Assembly: GCF_018199995.1 (NCBI RefSeq)
Contig: NZ_CP073578.1
Coordinates: forward strand, 1,364,001 to 1,428,000
Source: Photobacterium sp. GJ3
GTDB taxonomy: Bacteria > Pseudomonadota > Gammaproteobacteria > Enterobacterales > Vibrionaceae
Reading direction: 5' to 3'
Length of the DNA stretch: 64,000 nucleotides
Below the pieces are notes generated by a model. That model was not told where the DNA came from. It was given only the letters and a program-made list of their open reading frames with translations, and ran no database searches. Positions 56,702 through 64,000 of this stretch are shown here, piece by piece. A program made the translations under genes and the position numbers. Position 1 is the first letter of the stretch. The number at the start of each line of letters is the position of its first letter.

Positions 56702-56800
56702 ATGAATCATCTGACCCCTGAATTTAAGGCTGCTTTGGTCGTGGCCTTCATCATTATGATAGTCCTTTTCGGATTTGGCCTGACGGCAATCACACACTAA
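56702..56800 (+). CDS. Small single-TM protein, 32 aa
   Basis: MNHLTPEFKAALVVAFIIMI followed by VLFGFGLTAITH: a short polar start and one TM helix over almost all the rest. CCAGGAGC sits 7 bases before the ATG. There is no named relative that I recognise. It lies alone between the barrel protein (divergent) and the patatin gene. Confidence 0.6.
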   Translation: MNHLTPEFKAALVVAFIIMIVLFGFGLTAITH

Positions 56801-56942
56801 ATCTGTCAATTTCCGAGCTTTTTGGCTTTTGGGGACCAATAAAGATAAGTCCCTGCAAAATTTTTTCCCGGCCTCTTGATGTGCATCGCGCTTCAATAAG
56901 AGAATGGGGAACTGTTTGTTTTTGCTGAAGTGAGTATGTTGG

Positions 56943-58147
56943 ATGAATCACTTGCCTTTTAGTCTCGGGGATTTGGATCTGAATCTGGTCGATACATTTG
57001 CGAACCAGCTGTCGGGGACCAAAAAGCAAAAAATTGCACTCGTGGTTCAGGGGGGCGGCCAGCGCGGTATTTTTACGGCGGGTGTGTTCGACGCATTTCT
57101 GGAAGCTGGCTTCGATCCTTTTGAGCTTTATATCGGGACTTCGGCTGGCGCTTTAAATCTCTCATCCTTTATTAGTCGCCAACACCAGTTTGGCCATAAT
57201 TTCATTGTCAATTTAACGACGCAGCAAGAGTTTTTTAATCTCTATCATTATCTGAGCCAGCAAAAGCCCATGAATCTGGACTGGGCGTTTGACCAGCTGG
57301 ATCAGCATGGTCATACCCCGCTTGATCTTGCGACTGCACGCCGGGTGCTGACTTATCGTCAGGCATTTGCCTGCGCGACTCGAAAGGATACCTTGCAGGA
57401 TATTTATCTGCCGATGTATCAGGACAACTGGCGTGATGTGCTCAGGGCAACCTGTGCCATCCCATTGTTATACAATCTGCCGGTGAGTCTGAATGAACTG
57501 GAGTGGGTTGATGGCGGCGTCAGTGCTGCGGTCCCCGTGAAAGAGGCCTGGCACCGGGGGCTGATCTGGTTGTTGTTGTGCGAACCGAACCCCTTCAAAC
57601 GGCTCAGCCATCTGCTGGAAAATTCGATGACTGGCGGGAACGGATTGAAGTTGCTTTACCTGAATATATTGAACGCTTCAGTTTGAATGAGTCGCTGGAG
57701 AAAGTGAAAGCGGTACACAGCGATCTCACCGAACGATTTGATCACTGGAAAAGTGCATGGCTGACGAAAGCCCAGCAGGGGATGGATGCGGCAAATGCTT
57801 TAAATCAGGAACTCGAAGACGATAAAAAAGCGGTAAATGGCTATCGGAAATGGCTCAGCGGATTAAATATAGAGCGATTTCTGTCACTCACGGGTAAACG
57901 TTCAGAAGTGCTTGATATGTTGAATAAGTACTATCAGAGCTATAAAGATCTGAATGAGTTTATGCTTTATCCGCCTGATTCCCTGAAGGTTATTCAGCTG
58001 GCACCAGAAAAAGCGCTGCATAGCAAGGCGCTGCTCAGTAGCCAGCAGGATCTGACGCTTGATTACCAGCATGGGCATCAGTTAGGCCGTGAGTTTCTGG
58101 AAAACTTTGCTGATATCCTCAATCGCCATACCAGCGTGCGGTCCTGA
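56943..58147 (+). CDS. yjjU: YjjU-like patatin phospholipase (frameshifted)
   Basis: Patatin-family lipid acyl hydrolase, ~401 aa when joined. The N-terminal half has the oxyanion motif VVQGGGQRGIFTAGVFDAF, the nucleophile Ser in YIGTSAGALN and the dyad Asp in WVDGGVS, as in E. coli YjjU. At 57556-57560 the run of five G should be six: the frame then continues as GADLVVVVRTEPLQTAQPSA through a charged C-terminal region to 58147. As printed, the first frame ends at 57686 after an unrelated tail. Sequencing error in the homopolymer is likely. Confidence 0.85.
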
Positions 58148-58417
58148 GTCCAAACTCCCTGAGACACTTCGTCATAAAAATGATTCGGACAATCGGCCTT
58201 CCGGGCTGATTGTCTCTGAATTTGATCGAACCTCCGCTACCCGGCTTTCATGGGCGCCATGTGTTTCTCTCAACGACTGTCGCATGATATGGGACGACCT
58301 TATCCCGAATTTGACACTGCCGGGCCAATTGAGCGAAAAGCCAAGGGATCTTCGGCAGTTTCAGGCATTTCCTGATAAAGTAGCGCAGTTTTTTAAGTCT
58401 GTGTTCATGGAGGATAA

Positions 58418-59710
58418 ATGCAACAGGGCTTTTTTGTGGATGATATGTTTTGCCAATCCCACCAATTTCAACTGCCATTGGATTACCAGCAGCCGGGCGG
58501 TGAGCGGATTCAGGTGTTTGCGCGTGAGGTTGTTGCCAGAGGGCAACGGAATGCTGATTTACCCTGGCTGGTTTATCTGCAGGGTGGGCCGGGGTTTCCG
58601 TCGCCACGGCCTGAATCGGAAAGTGGCTGGCTGAAACGCGCGCTGAAAGATTTCAGAGTTTTACTGCTGGATCAGCGCGGGACAGGCCAGAGCCAGCCAG
58701 TGCATGCGCAAACACTGTCTGGGCTGACGCCGGCACAGCAGGCTGAATACCTGAGCCATTTCCGTGCCGACAACATTGTAAGGGATGCGGAAGCCATTCG
58801 TGAATCGCTGGGTGTTTCCCAGTGGTCGCTGCTCGGGCAGAGTTTCGGCGGATTCTGTGCGCTGCACTATTTGTCTTTTTACCCGAAAAGCCTGCATCAC
58901 GTTTATATGACGGGCGGTGTTCCACCGATTCACGGTCATGCGGATGCGGTGTATCAAGCAACATATCGCCGGGTGCTGGAAAAAAATGCTGCGTTTTTCC
59001 GCCGTTTCCCTGACGCTCAGGCCCAATGTAACCGGATTGCAGATTATTTGCTGGCCCATGATGTCCGGCTGCCAAATGGACAGCAATTTACGGTAGAGCA
59101 ATTTCAGCTGATTGGTATCAACTTAGGACGCAGCGGTGGTGATCTGGCGCTCTATTATCAATTGGAGAACGCGTTTGTTGACGTGAATGGCCAGTCTGAG
59201 CTGAGTTACAGCTTTTTAAATGCCATGCTGGCCGAGCAGGCGTATCAGACGAATCCGATCTATGCCATTTTGCATGAGTCGATCTATTGTCAGAAAGAAG
59301 CATCGCGCTGGTCTGCGCACCGGGTGCGTGACGAATATCCGCAGTGTCATTATCAGACAGGACAGAACTTTTGTTTCACGGGCGAGATGGTGTATCCATG
59401 GATGTTTGATCAACTGGAAACACTCAAACCGCTTCAGGCTGCTGCCGAACTGCTGGCTGAGAAATCCGACTGGCCCGTGTTGTACGATGCAAAACAACTG
59501 GCGCAAAACACAGTGCCGGTTGCTGCGGCTGTCTATGTTGAAGATATGTATGTTGAGTTTGACCTTAGCCGCCAAACGCTCAATGGGATGCCAAACAGCG
59601 ATGCCTGGATGACAAATGAGTTCGAACACAATGGGTTACGTGCTGCGGGTGAGCGAATTCTGGATACACTCATTTGTAAAGCGCAGACGATTCAGGATCA
59701 ATTGGACTGA
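58418..59710 (+). CDS. pip: Proline iminopeptidase-like alpha/beta hydrolase
   Basis: Serine peptidase that removes N-terminal proline. The 430-aa protein shows the oxyanion region YLQGGPGFPSPRP, the DQRGTGQSQP strand and the nucleophile elbow GQSFGGFCALHYL. The catalytic His is expected in NEFEHNGLRA near the C-terminus. GGAGG precedes the ATG. It is a single gene; the 270 bp before it hold nothing I can identify. Confidence 0.88.
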   Translation: MQQGFFVDDMFCQSHQFQLPLDYQQPGGERIQVFAREVVARGQRNADLPWLVYLQGGPGFPSPRPESESGWLKRALKDFRVLLLDQRGTGQSQPVHAQTLSGLTPAQQAEYLSHFRADNIVRDAEAIRESLGVSQWSLLGQSFGGFCALHYLSFYPKSLHHVYMTGGVPPIHGHADAVYQATYRRVLEKNAAFFRRFPDAQAQCNRIADYLLAHDVRLPNGQQFTVEQFQLIGINLGRSGGDLALYYQLENAFVDVNGQSELSYSFLNAMLAEQAYQTNPIYAILHESIYCQKEASRWSAHRVRDEYPQCHYQTGQNFCFTGEMVYPWMFDQLETLKPLQAAAELLAEKSDWPVLYDAKQLAQNTVPVAAAVYVEDMYVEFDLSRQTLNGMPNSDAWMTNEFEHNGLRAAGERILDTLICKAQTIQDQLD

Positions 59711-59739
59711 TAAAACAGTTTTGGTTTTGTTCTGTGCCG

Positions 59740-59815
59740 GTCAGGGCAATCGGGCTGGTTGTCCTGACTGATGGAAAAACCGGGTATCCAGACAAAATGT
59801 GTTATGTTATAACAT
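59740..59815. promoter_or_regulatory. Hairpin and palindrome between pip and ribA
   Basis: GTCAGGGCAATC/GGTTGTCCTGAC (59740-59768) is a 12-bp stem with two G-T pairs; it probably ends the pip message. ATGTTATAACAT (59804-59815) is a perfect 12-bp palindrome 178 bp before ribA and could be an operator. No FMN riboswitch is seen. Confidence 0.45.
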
Positions 59816-59992
59816 CTTTTGTTGGCGCAAAAACAGAAGTCCTGAGACTGACTGTTTTCGTGTCATAATTTTAGATATTATCAGTCCCACATACAGACCG
59901 AGTGAGCCAAAGCGGATGCCGAGGTATTGCGGTAGATAACTGAGCAATCTTGTGTTGTCAGGCACGGATTGTGAGAGAGGTAGTAGAACAAG

Positions 59993-60592
59993 ATGGTAAA
60001 AGTAAGGGCCAGAGTCCCCTTTAAAGTCGGTATGAACAGCCATATCCCCGCCGACATTCTCTCTTTTGATGGCCTGGATTCCGGTAAAGAGCATGTTGCT
60101 CTGATTTTTCGAAGTGCCGACAAGCAAACCACACCGCCATTAGTGCGCATGCATTCTGAGTGTCTGACGGGCGATGTATTCCATTCGTCACGGTGTGATT
60201 GCGGTGAGCAGTTGGATGAAACCATCGAGCGAATGGCTGAAGAAGGTGGGATTTTACTCTATCTGCGTCAGGAAGGTCGTGGCATTGGGTTGTACAACAA
60301 AATCGACGCATACTTGCTTCAAAGTCAGGGAATGAATACCTACGAGGCCAATAACCATTTAGGCTTTGGTGACGACTTGCGTGATTTCTCCGAGGCAGCG
60401 GAAATGCTCAAAGCACTGGGTGTGGCATCGATTCGGTTGATCACCAACAATCCGAAGAAAATTCAGGATCTGGAAGCTTTAGGCATTTCTATTGCTGAAG
60501 TTGTCGGCACCAAAGCACATCTGAAAGAAGGCAATGAAAACTATCTCCGTGCTAAAGCAAGCCGGGGCAAGCATCGTTTTCATTTTGACTAA
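59993..60592 (+). CDS. ribA: GTP cyclohydrolase II
   Basis: First enzyme of riboflavin synthesis; it opens GTP to the diaminopyrimidine. The 199-aa protein has the zinc cysteines Cys57, Cys68 and Cys70 ([20 protein letters not shown]), the catalytic segment [14 protein letters not shown] and the GTP-binding [10 protein letters not shown]. Length equals the free-standing RibA of enterobacteria, not a RibBA fusion. It has its own terminator. Confidence 0.96.
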   Translation: MVKVRARVPFKVGMNSHIPADILSFDGLDSGKEHVALIFRSADKQTTPPLVRMHSECLTGDVFHSSRCDCGEQLDETIERMAEEGGILLYLRQEGRGIGLYNKIDAYLLQSQGMNTYEANNHLGFGDDLRDFSEAAEMLKALGVASIRLITNNPKKIQDLEALGISIAEVVGTKAHLKEGNENYLRAKASRGKHRFHFD

Positions 60593-60611
60593 GCTTTTCA
60601 GACACCAGATG

Positions 60612-60638
60612 AAGCGAGCTACGGCTCGCTTTTTTTTG
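60612..60638 (+). terminator. Terminator of ribA
   Basis: Stem AGCGAGC/GCTCGCT with eight T's on the plus strand. Confidence 0.92.
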
Positions 60639-60885
60639 CCTGGAACTGGTTGGTTTTTGAATTAGAAATTCTAATCCGAATCATAACAAACTATCGTGCT
60701 GTTTCACAAAGGATTTACTTGTTGTTCTATCAATCTGCCATTACTATCCCGCTCGAAGTGTTGTCATAGCGGCGCTCGCGACAAATCGGGTTTCTGAATC
60801 CACATCTCAATAATCGATTGTCGTGCCGCATTTTCGATGACCTGTATTTATCTTAAACCCTTCGTATTATGTAAGGAGTGAGGTT

Positions 60886-62097
60886 GTGCAAGGGCAATCT
60901 TATTCTGCCAGTGTGGCAAAAATTCTGTTTCTGATCATCATTCTGGCCGCTGTGGGACAAATGACCCAAACCATGTATGTGCCAGCGATTCCACAAATGG
61001 CTGCTGAATTTGCTGTGAAACCTGCTTTTTTACAGGCAGTGATGGCGGCATATCTCATTCCGTACGGTTTATCCCAGTTTATTTACGGGCCATTATCGGA
61101 TCGGATTGGTCGTAAACGCGTCATGCTGATTGGCATGAGTATTTTCGTGGTGGGAACGACGTTTGCGTTGTTTGCGCCGACTTTTGAAATCTTCCTGATG
61201 GCCAGTTTCATTCAGGGGATGGGTACCGGCTGTGGCGGTGCCATGTGTCGGACTGTCACCCGCGATTGTTATGAAGGCGCTGAGCTGCATCGCGTGAATA
61301 GTCTGGTCAGCATGGGGGTGATTTTTTCTCCGCTGATTGCGCCGGTTCTGGGCGGCTATCTTTCAGAGTTATTCGGCTGGTCTGCGAGTTATGTGTTTTT
61401 GCTGGTGTTGGGTACGGCAGTCACGCTGATTATTCTGACGCAGTTTACGGAGACGCTACCTGTTGAAAAGCGCCGGATCGAGAAAGTCACCACCAGTTAT
61501 CAATATGTCCTGAGTAACCGAAAATTTCAGGGTTATGTGCTGTGTCTGGTCGCGACTTTTGCCGGACTGGCAGTCTTTGAAGCCGCCGCCGGGGTATTGC
61601 TTGGGAACGTCCTGAAGCTGGATCCGACGACAGTCAGCTGGCTCTTTGTGTTGCCATTGCCCGGCTATTTGCTGGGATCGTTGATGTCGTCGAAGCTGGT
61701 GAAACGGATGGGACAGCAGCGCGTGTTGTATCTTGGCTTAGTGGCCCTGGCCTTTGGCGCGCTGACCATTCTGTTGCCTGGAATCATGGGCATGGTCACG
61801 GTGAGTTCGTTGATTGGGGGAGCATTCCTGTATTTCATCGGATCAGGGGTGATTTTCCCGGTCACGACAACGGCGGCAATTGAACCTTTCCCATACCATG
61901 CCGGCACTGCTGGTGCGGTGCTGGGTGGGTTGCAGAATCTGGGCGCAGGTTTGGCAGCTTTGGTCGCATCCATGTTGAGTGCGAAAGATCAGCTCAGCCT
62001 GGGAGCGATCATGATTGCGATGGTGATGATTGCGGTTGCCAGTCTGGTCTGGGTCAGACGCAGCCCGCAGGAAGAAACGCCAGTGCTGGTTGGATAA
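60886..62097 (+). CDS. emrD: EmrD-like multidrug MFS transporter
   Basis: 403-aa 12-TM drug/proton antiporter. IIILAAVGQMTQTMYVPAIP and GLSQFIYGPLSDRIGRKRVM (motif A) match EmrD, as does GCGGAMCRTVTRDCYEGAEL in TM4-5. The start is a GTG behind AAGGAG. It is a different subfamily member from PunC at 34 kb. Single gene with terminator. Confidence 0.9.
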   Translation: MQGQSYSASVAKILFLIIILAAVGQMTQTMYVPAIPQMAAEFAVKPAFLQAVMAAYLIPYGLSQFIYGPLSDRIGRKRVMLIGMSIFVVGTTFALFAPTFEIFLMASFIQGMGTGCGGAMCRTVTRDCYEGAELHRVNSLVSMGVIFSPLIAPVLGGYLSELFGWSASYVFLLVLGTAVTLIILTQFTETLPVEKRRIEKVTTSYQYVLSNRKFQGYVLCLVATFAGLAVFEAAAGVLLGNVLKLDPTTVSWLFVLPLPGYLLGSLMSSKLVKRMGQQRVLYLGLVALAFGALTILLPGIMGMVTVSSLIGGAFLYFIGSGVIFPVTTTAAIEPFPYHAGTAGAVLGGLQNLGAGLAALVASMLSAKDQLSLGAIMIAMVMIAVASLVWVRRSPQEETPVLVG

Positions 62098-62116
62098 CAG
62101 GGCCAGAAAAAACAGA

Positions 62117-62146
62117 AAAGCGGTGCTGATTCAGCGCCGCTTTTTC
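62117..62146 (+). terminator. Terminator of emrD
   Basis: Stem AAGCGGTGCTGA/TCAGCGCCGCTT then five T's on the plus strand. Confidence 0.85.
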
Positions 62147-62162
62147 GATTCTGATGGGGGAA

Positions 62163-62501
62163 TTAATCCCGTTTCCACAGAATATGACAGAATTTATTCT
62201 CTGGATCGCGGCTGATCAGCATGCGGGCAAAGATATCATCCAGCTCATCATTCGCTTCATTCACCAGGCCGATACGAACTTCTGCATAAGTGTCGTCTTC
62301 CACCGGAAAACCGACATGCTCTGGCCAGTCTGCACCGGTCTCAACCACTTCCGCAGCGCCACGGTCATCAAACTGCGCGGTAAATAACAGCACATCAGCG
62401 GGTTCTAAACTGTCCTGAGCCATTTCCAGGAAGATATCGTAAGCCGCTTCAATGACATCATCGAATGAGAGCAGCGCTGTATGCAGATCTGAGTTTTCCA
62501 T
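62163..62501 (-). CDS. yciU: YciU/HI1450-family dsDNA-mimic protein
   Basis: 112-aa very acidic protein of the DUF440 family; the H. influenzae member HI1450 mimics double-stranded DNA and binds a histone-like protein. AAYDIFLEMAQDSLEPADVL and DDIFARMLISRDPENKFCHI follow E. coli YciU. The ATG at 62501 gives the family length; the longer open frame is leader. Confidence 0.88.
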   Translation of the reverse strand: MENSDLHTALLSFDDVIEAAYDIFLEMAQDSLEPADVLLFTAQFDDRGAAEVVETGADWPEHVGFPVEDDTYAEVRIGLVNEANDELDDIFARMLISRDPENKFCHILWKRD

Positions 62502-62700
62502 GTTTTGTTCAACCTTGAGTGAATCAAGGGCGCAGTATATCAAGCCTGAACGGGCAAAGGCTACGCGGGAGTATGCTTTTTCTGTCCCGGACGATGAGAA
62601 GGCGATGCCGATTTCGGCAGTCAGAATGGCATCTCCCTTAATCACAATGACTTTCGTGCTATGATGCAGGCAGTTTATGTTGTGATCCAGGAAACAGCTT

Positions 62701-63474
62701 TTGGCACTTCTTCTTCCCGTCATTGATAATCAGCGTCCCTTTCAGCCCGTATTTCAGCCTTGTATCCATGAAGCTTTGCAGCATTTGAATGCATTGTTTA
62801 AAGATGCCCTGCACAGTGTTTATCTCTCTGGTAGCCTGGCTCGTCGGGAGGGCATTCCGGGCCGGTCCGACCTGAATCTGACGCTGGTGCTCAAGCGGCC
62901 GCTGAACGACCAGGAAACCAGTCGTCTGCACAGCCTGAACTGGCAAATTGCCAGACGTCACAAAGCGATCACCCGGCTGGATTTGAAACTCGCTTTGTGT
63001 GAAGACGTTCTCTCGCTGGAAGGTATTTTTGAATGGGGATTCTGGCTGAGGCATTGCTGTGTGTGTTTGAGTGGAAAAGATCTGTCCGACAGTTTTGGTG
63101 ATTTTGAACCCAGCTGGGATGCGGCCAAATCTCTGAACGGCCCTCTGGAGCCCATCTTGAATGAGTACCGACAGAAAGTTCTGAAAACCCGCGTGGCTGA
63201 GCATTATCTCGACTACTGTGAATACATCGGCAAGAAAATGTTATGGACCGCGTTTACGCTGGTGATGCACAAAGAAAAAACGCTGGCGCTGTCGTTAAGT
63301 CAAGCCACGGCGTGCTTCTTACGAATATATCCGGATAAATCGCTTGAGGCCGAGCGCGCTGCCATGCTGGCCAGCCGGACGCAGGTCCCTAAAAAAGCAA
63401 CCCTGTATCTGATGCAGCATTTTGGCCTGTGGATTGCGGATGAGTGGCAAAAAATTGAACGCAAGATCGGCTGA
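62701..63474 (+). CDS. Nucleotidyltransferase-fold protein
   Basis: 257-aa cytoplasmic protein. SVYLSGSLARREGIPGRSDL followed by NLTLVL has the minimal nucleotidyltransferase pattern GSxxR...SD, but the usual second Asp is Asn (SDLNL). A third acidic residue may be Asp in RLDLKLALCED. A helical C-terminal domain follows (about 150-250). Catalysis is uncertain. I do not recognise a named relative. The start is TTG (62701) behind AGGAAA. It lies 18 bp upstream of polB in the same direction and may be cotranscribed. Confidence 0.7.
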   Translation: MALLLPVIDNQRPFQPVFQPCIHEALQHLNALFKDALHSVYLSGSLARREGIPGRSDLNLTLVLKRPLNDQETSRLHSLNWQIARRHKAITRLDLKLALCEDVLSLEGIFEWGFWLRHCCVCLSGKDLSDSFGDFEPSWDAAKSLNGPLEPILNEYRQKVLKTRVAEHYLDYCEYIGKKMLWTAFTLVMHKEKTLALSLSQATACFLRIYPDKSLEAERAAMLASRTQVPKKATLYLMQHFGLWIADEWQKIERKIG

Positions 63475-63492
63475 TCCCCAGATAAGAGCATC

Positions 63493-64000
63493 ATGAATCA
63501 AGTAAGCATACCGAAATATCAGCCAGACAACAGGCAGCAAAGAACAGGCTTCGTACTGACCCGGCAGAGCCGGGATGTGCAGGGCCGGACTCAGATTACG
63601 CTGTGGGTGAAAACCGAACAGGGGCCGTGCAAGCTGGTTGTTGAGGGGGACAAGCCTGTCTGCTTTATTCCCGCAGACGATCAAACACATGCTGAACAGT
63701 TACTGACCCGGCATGGCGTGCCGGCGACTTTTCGTCCGCTGGACCTGAAAAATTTTCAGCATCAACTCATGTCTGCCTGCTATACCGAGACGATTTCGAC
63801 AAGCCAGCAGGCCAGTATTTTACTGGCATCTGAAGGGATCAAAGTTTACGAATCCGATATCCGGCTTGCCGATCGGTATCTGATGGAGCGCTTTATTCGC
63901 GGCGGGATTGCATTTGCCGGTCACGTGAGTGAACGGGCGGGGTATGCCGAATTTACGCAGGTCAAAACCAAAGCTGCGGATGATCAACCGATGCTGTCTG
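63493..64000 (+). CDS. polB: DNA polymerase II (N-terminal part; runs off the window)
   Basis: Family B DNA polymerase used in SOS translesion synthesis. The 169 codons visible match the Pol II N-terminal domain: QRTGFVLTRQSRDVQGRTQI and KVYESDIRLADRYLMERFIR (close to VYEADVRPPERYLMERF in E. coli). The frame is open to the window edge. I see no LexA box in the short gap before the ATG; the promoter may lie further upstream. Confidence 0.93.
   Translation, partial: MNQVSIPKYQPDNRQQRTGFVLTRQSRDVQGRTQITLWVKTEQGPCKLVVEGDKPVCFIPADDQTHAEQLLTRHGVPATFRPLDLKNFQHQLMSACYTETISTSQQASILLASEGIKVYESDIRLADRYLMERFIRGGIAFAGHVSERAGYAEFTQVKTKAADDQPMLS

Noticed and set aside
58089..58634. 181-codon plus-strand frame overlapping yjjU and pip
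   Set aside because: It overlaps the well-supported pip gene in another frame and has irregular composition; a shadow frame.

Overview
The window looks like a chromosomal segment from a member of the Vibrionaceae, probably Photobacterium-like. This is inferred from the family-level similarity of the encoded proteins: a lateral-flagellar (laf) gene set, a Vibrio proteolyticus-type secreted aminopeptidase, PanP, HutBCD/HutXZ haem genes, and a Vc2-type cyclic-di-GMP riboswitch in front of a TfoX/TfoY-family gene. The species cannot be fixed from the sequence. There are no rRNA or tRNA genes, phage or CRISPR arrays that I can see.

Positions 1-27,900 hold most of a second, lateral flagellar system. 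On the minus strand, from 6.0 kb down to the window edge, lie lafB(fliD)-lafC(fliS)-lafD(fliT)-lafE(fliK)-lafF(fliL)-lafS-lafT-lafU. This operon is headed by a perfect sigma-54 promoter. Upstream of it are a secreted M28 aminopeptidase and two tandem flagellin genes (lafA1, lafA2), each with its own terminator and a shared promoter-like element. After a ~1.6 kb island with a yefM-yoeB toxin-antitoxin pair between copies of a small repeat, the flagellar genes resume: a degenerate EAL protein, then flhA-flhB-fliR-fliQ-fliP-fliN-fliM on the minus strand. A divergent plus-strand operon follows: motY-lafK-fliE-fliF-fliG-fliH-fliI-fliJ. The flg (rod, hook, P/L ring, hook-associated) genes are not in the window and must lie elsewhere if the system is complete.

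Positions 27,900-37,000 are mixed housekeeping and transport genes: an RhtB exporter, an OFA-family MFS carrier, a YdcH-like protein, a PAS-PAS-GGDEF-EAL c-di-GMP protein, and the divergent punC/punR pair. Positions 37,000-44,050 carry a compact minus-strand operon that matches the Escherichia coli ydjXYZ-ynjABCDEF neighbourhood: ynjA, a TVP38-disulfide-reductase fusion, an ABC importer (ynjB, ynjC, ynjD) and ynjF. At 44.7-45.6 kb a TfoX/TfoY-family regulator sits behind a clear c-di-GMP-I riboswitch, followed by purR. Positions 47,150-51,340 are the haem uptake region (hutBCD divergent from hutXZ, with Fur-like sites between), then panP. The rest holds metP-metS, an outer-membrane barrel, a YjjU-type patatin, proline iminopeptidase, ribA, emrD, yciU, a nucleotidyltransferase-like gene and the start of polB.

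Three genes (lafU, lfhA, yjjU) are each broken by an apparent one-base deletion. In all three the reading frame continues perfectly in the next frame, so sequencing error is at least as likely as real decay. A ~160-bp repeat with terminal inverted repeats occurs four times, once as an internally deleted form.
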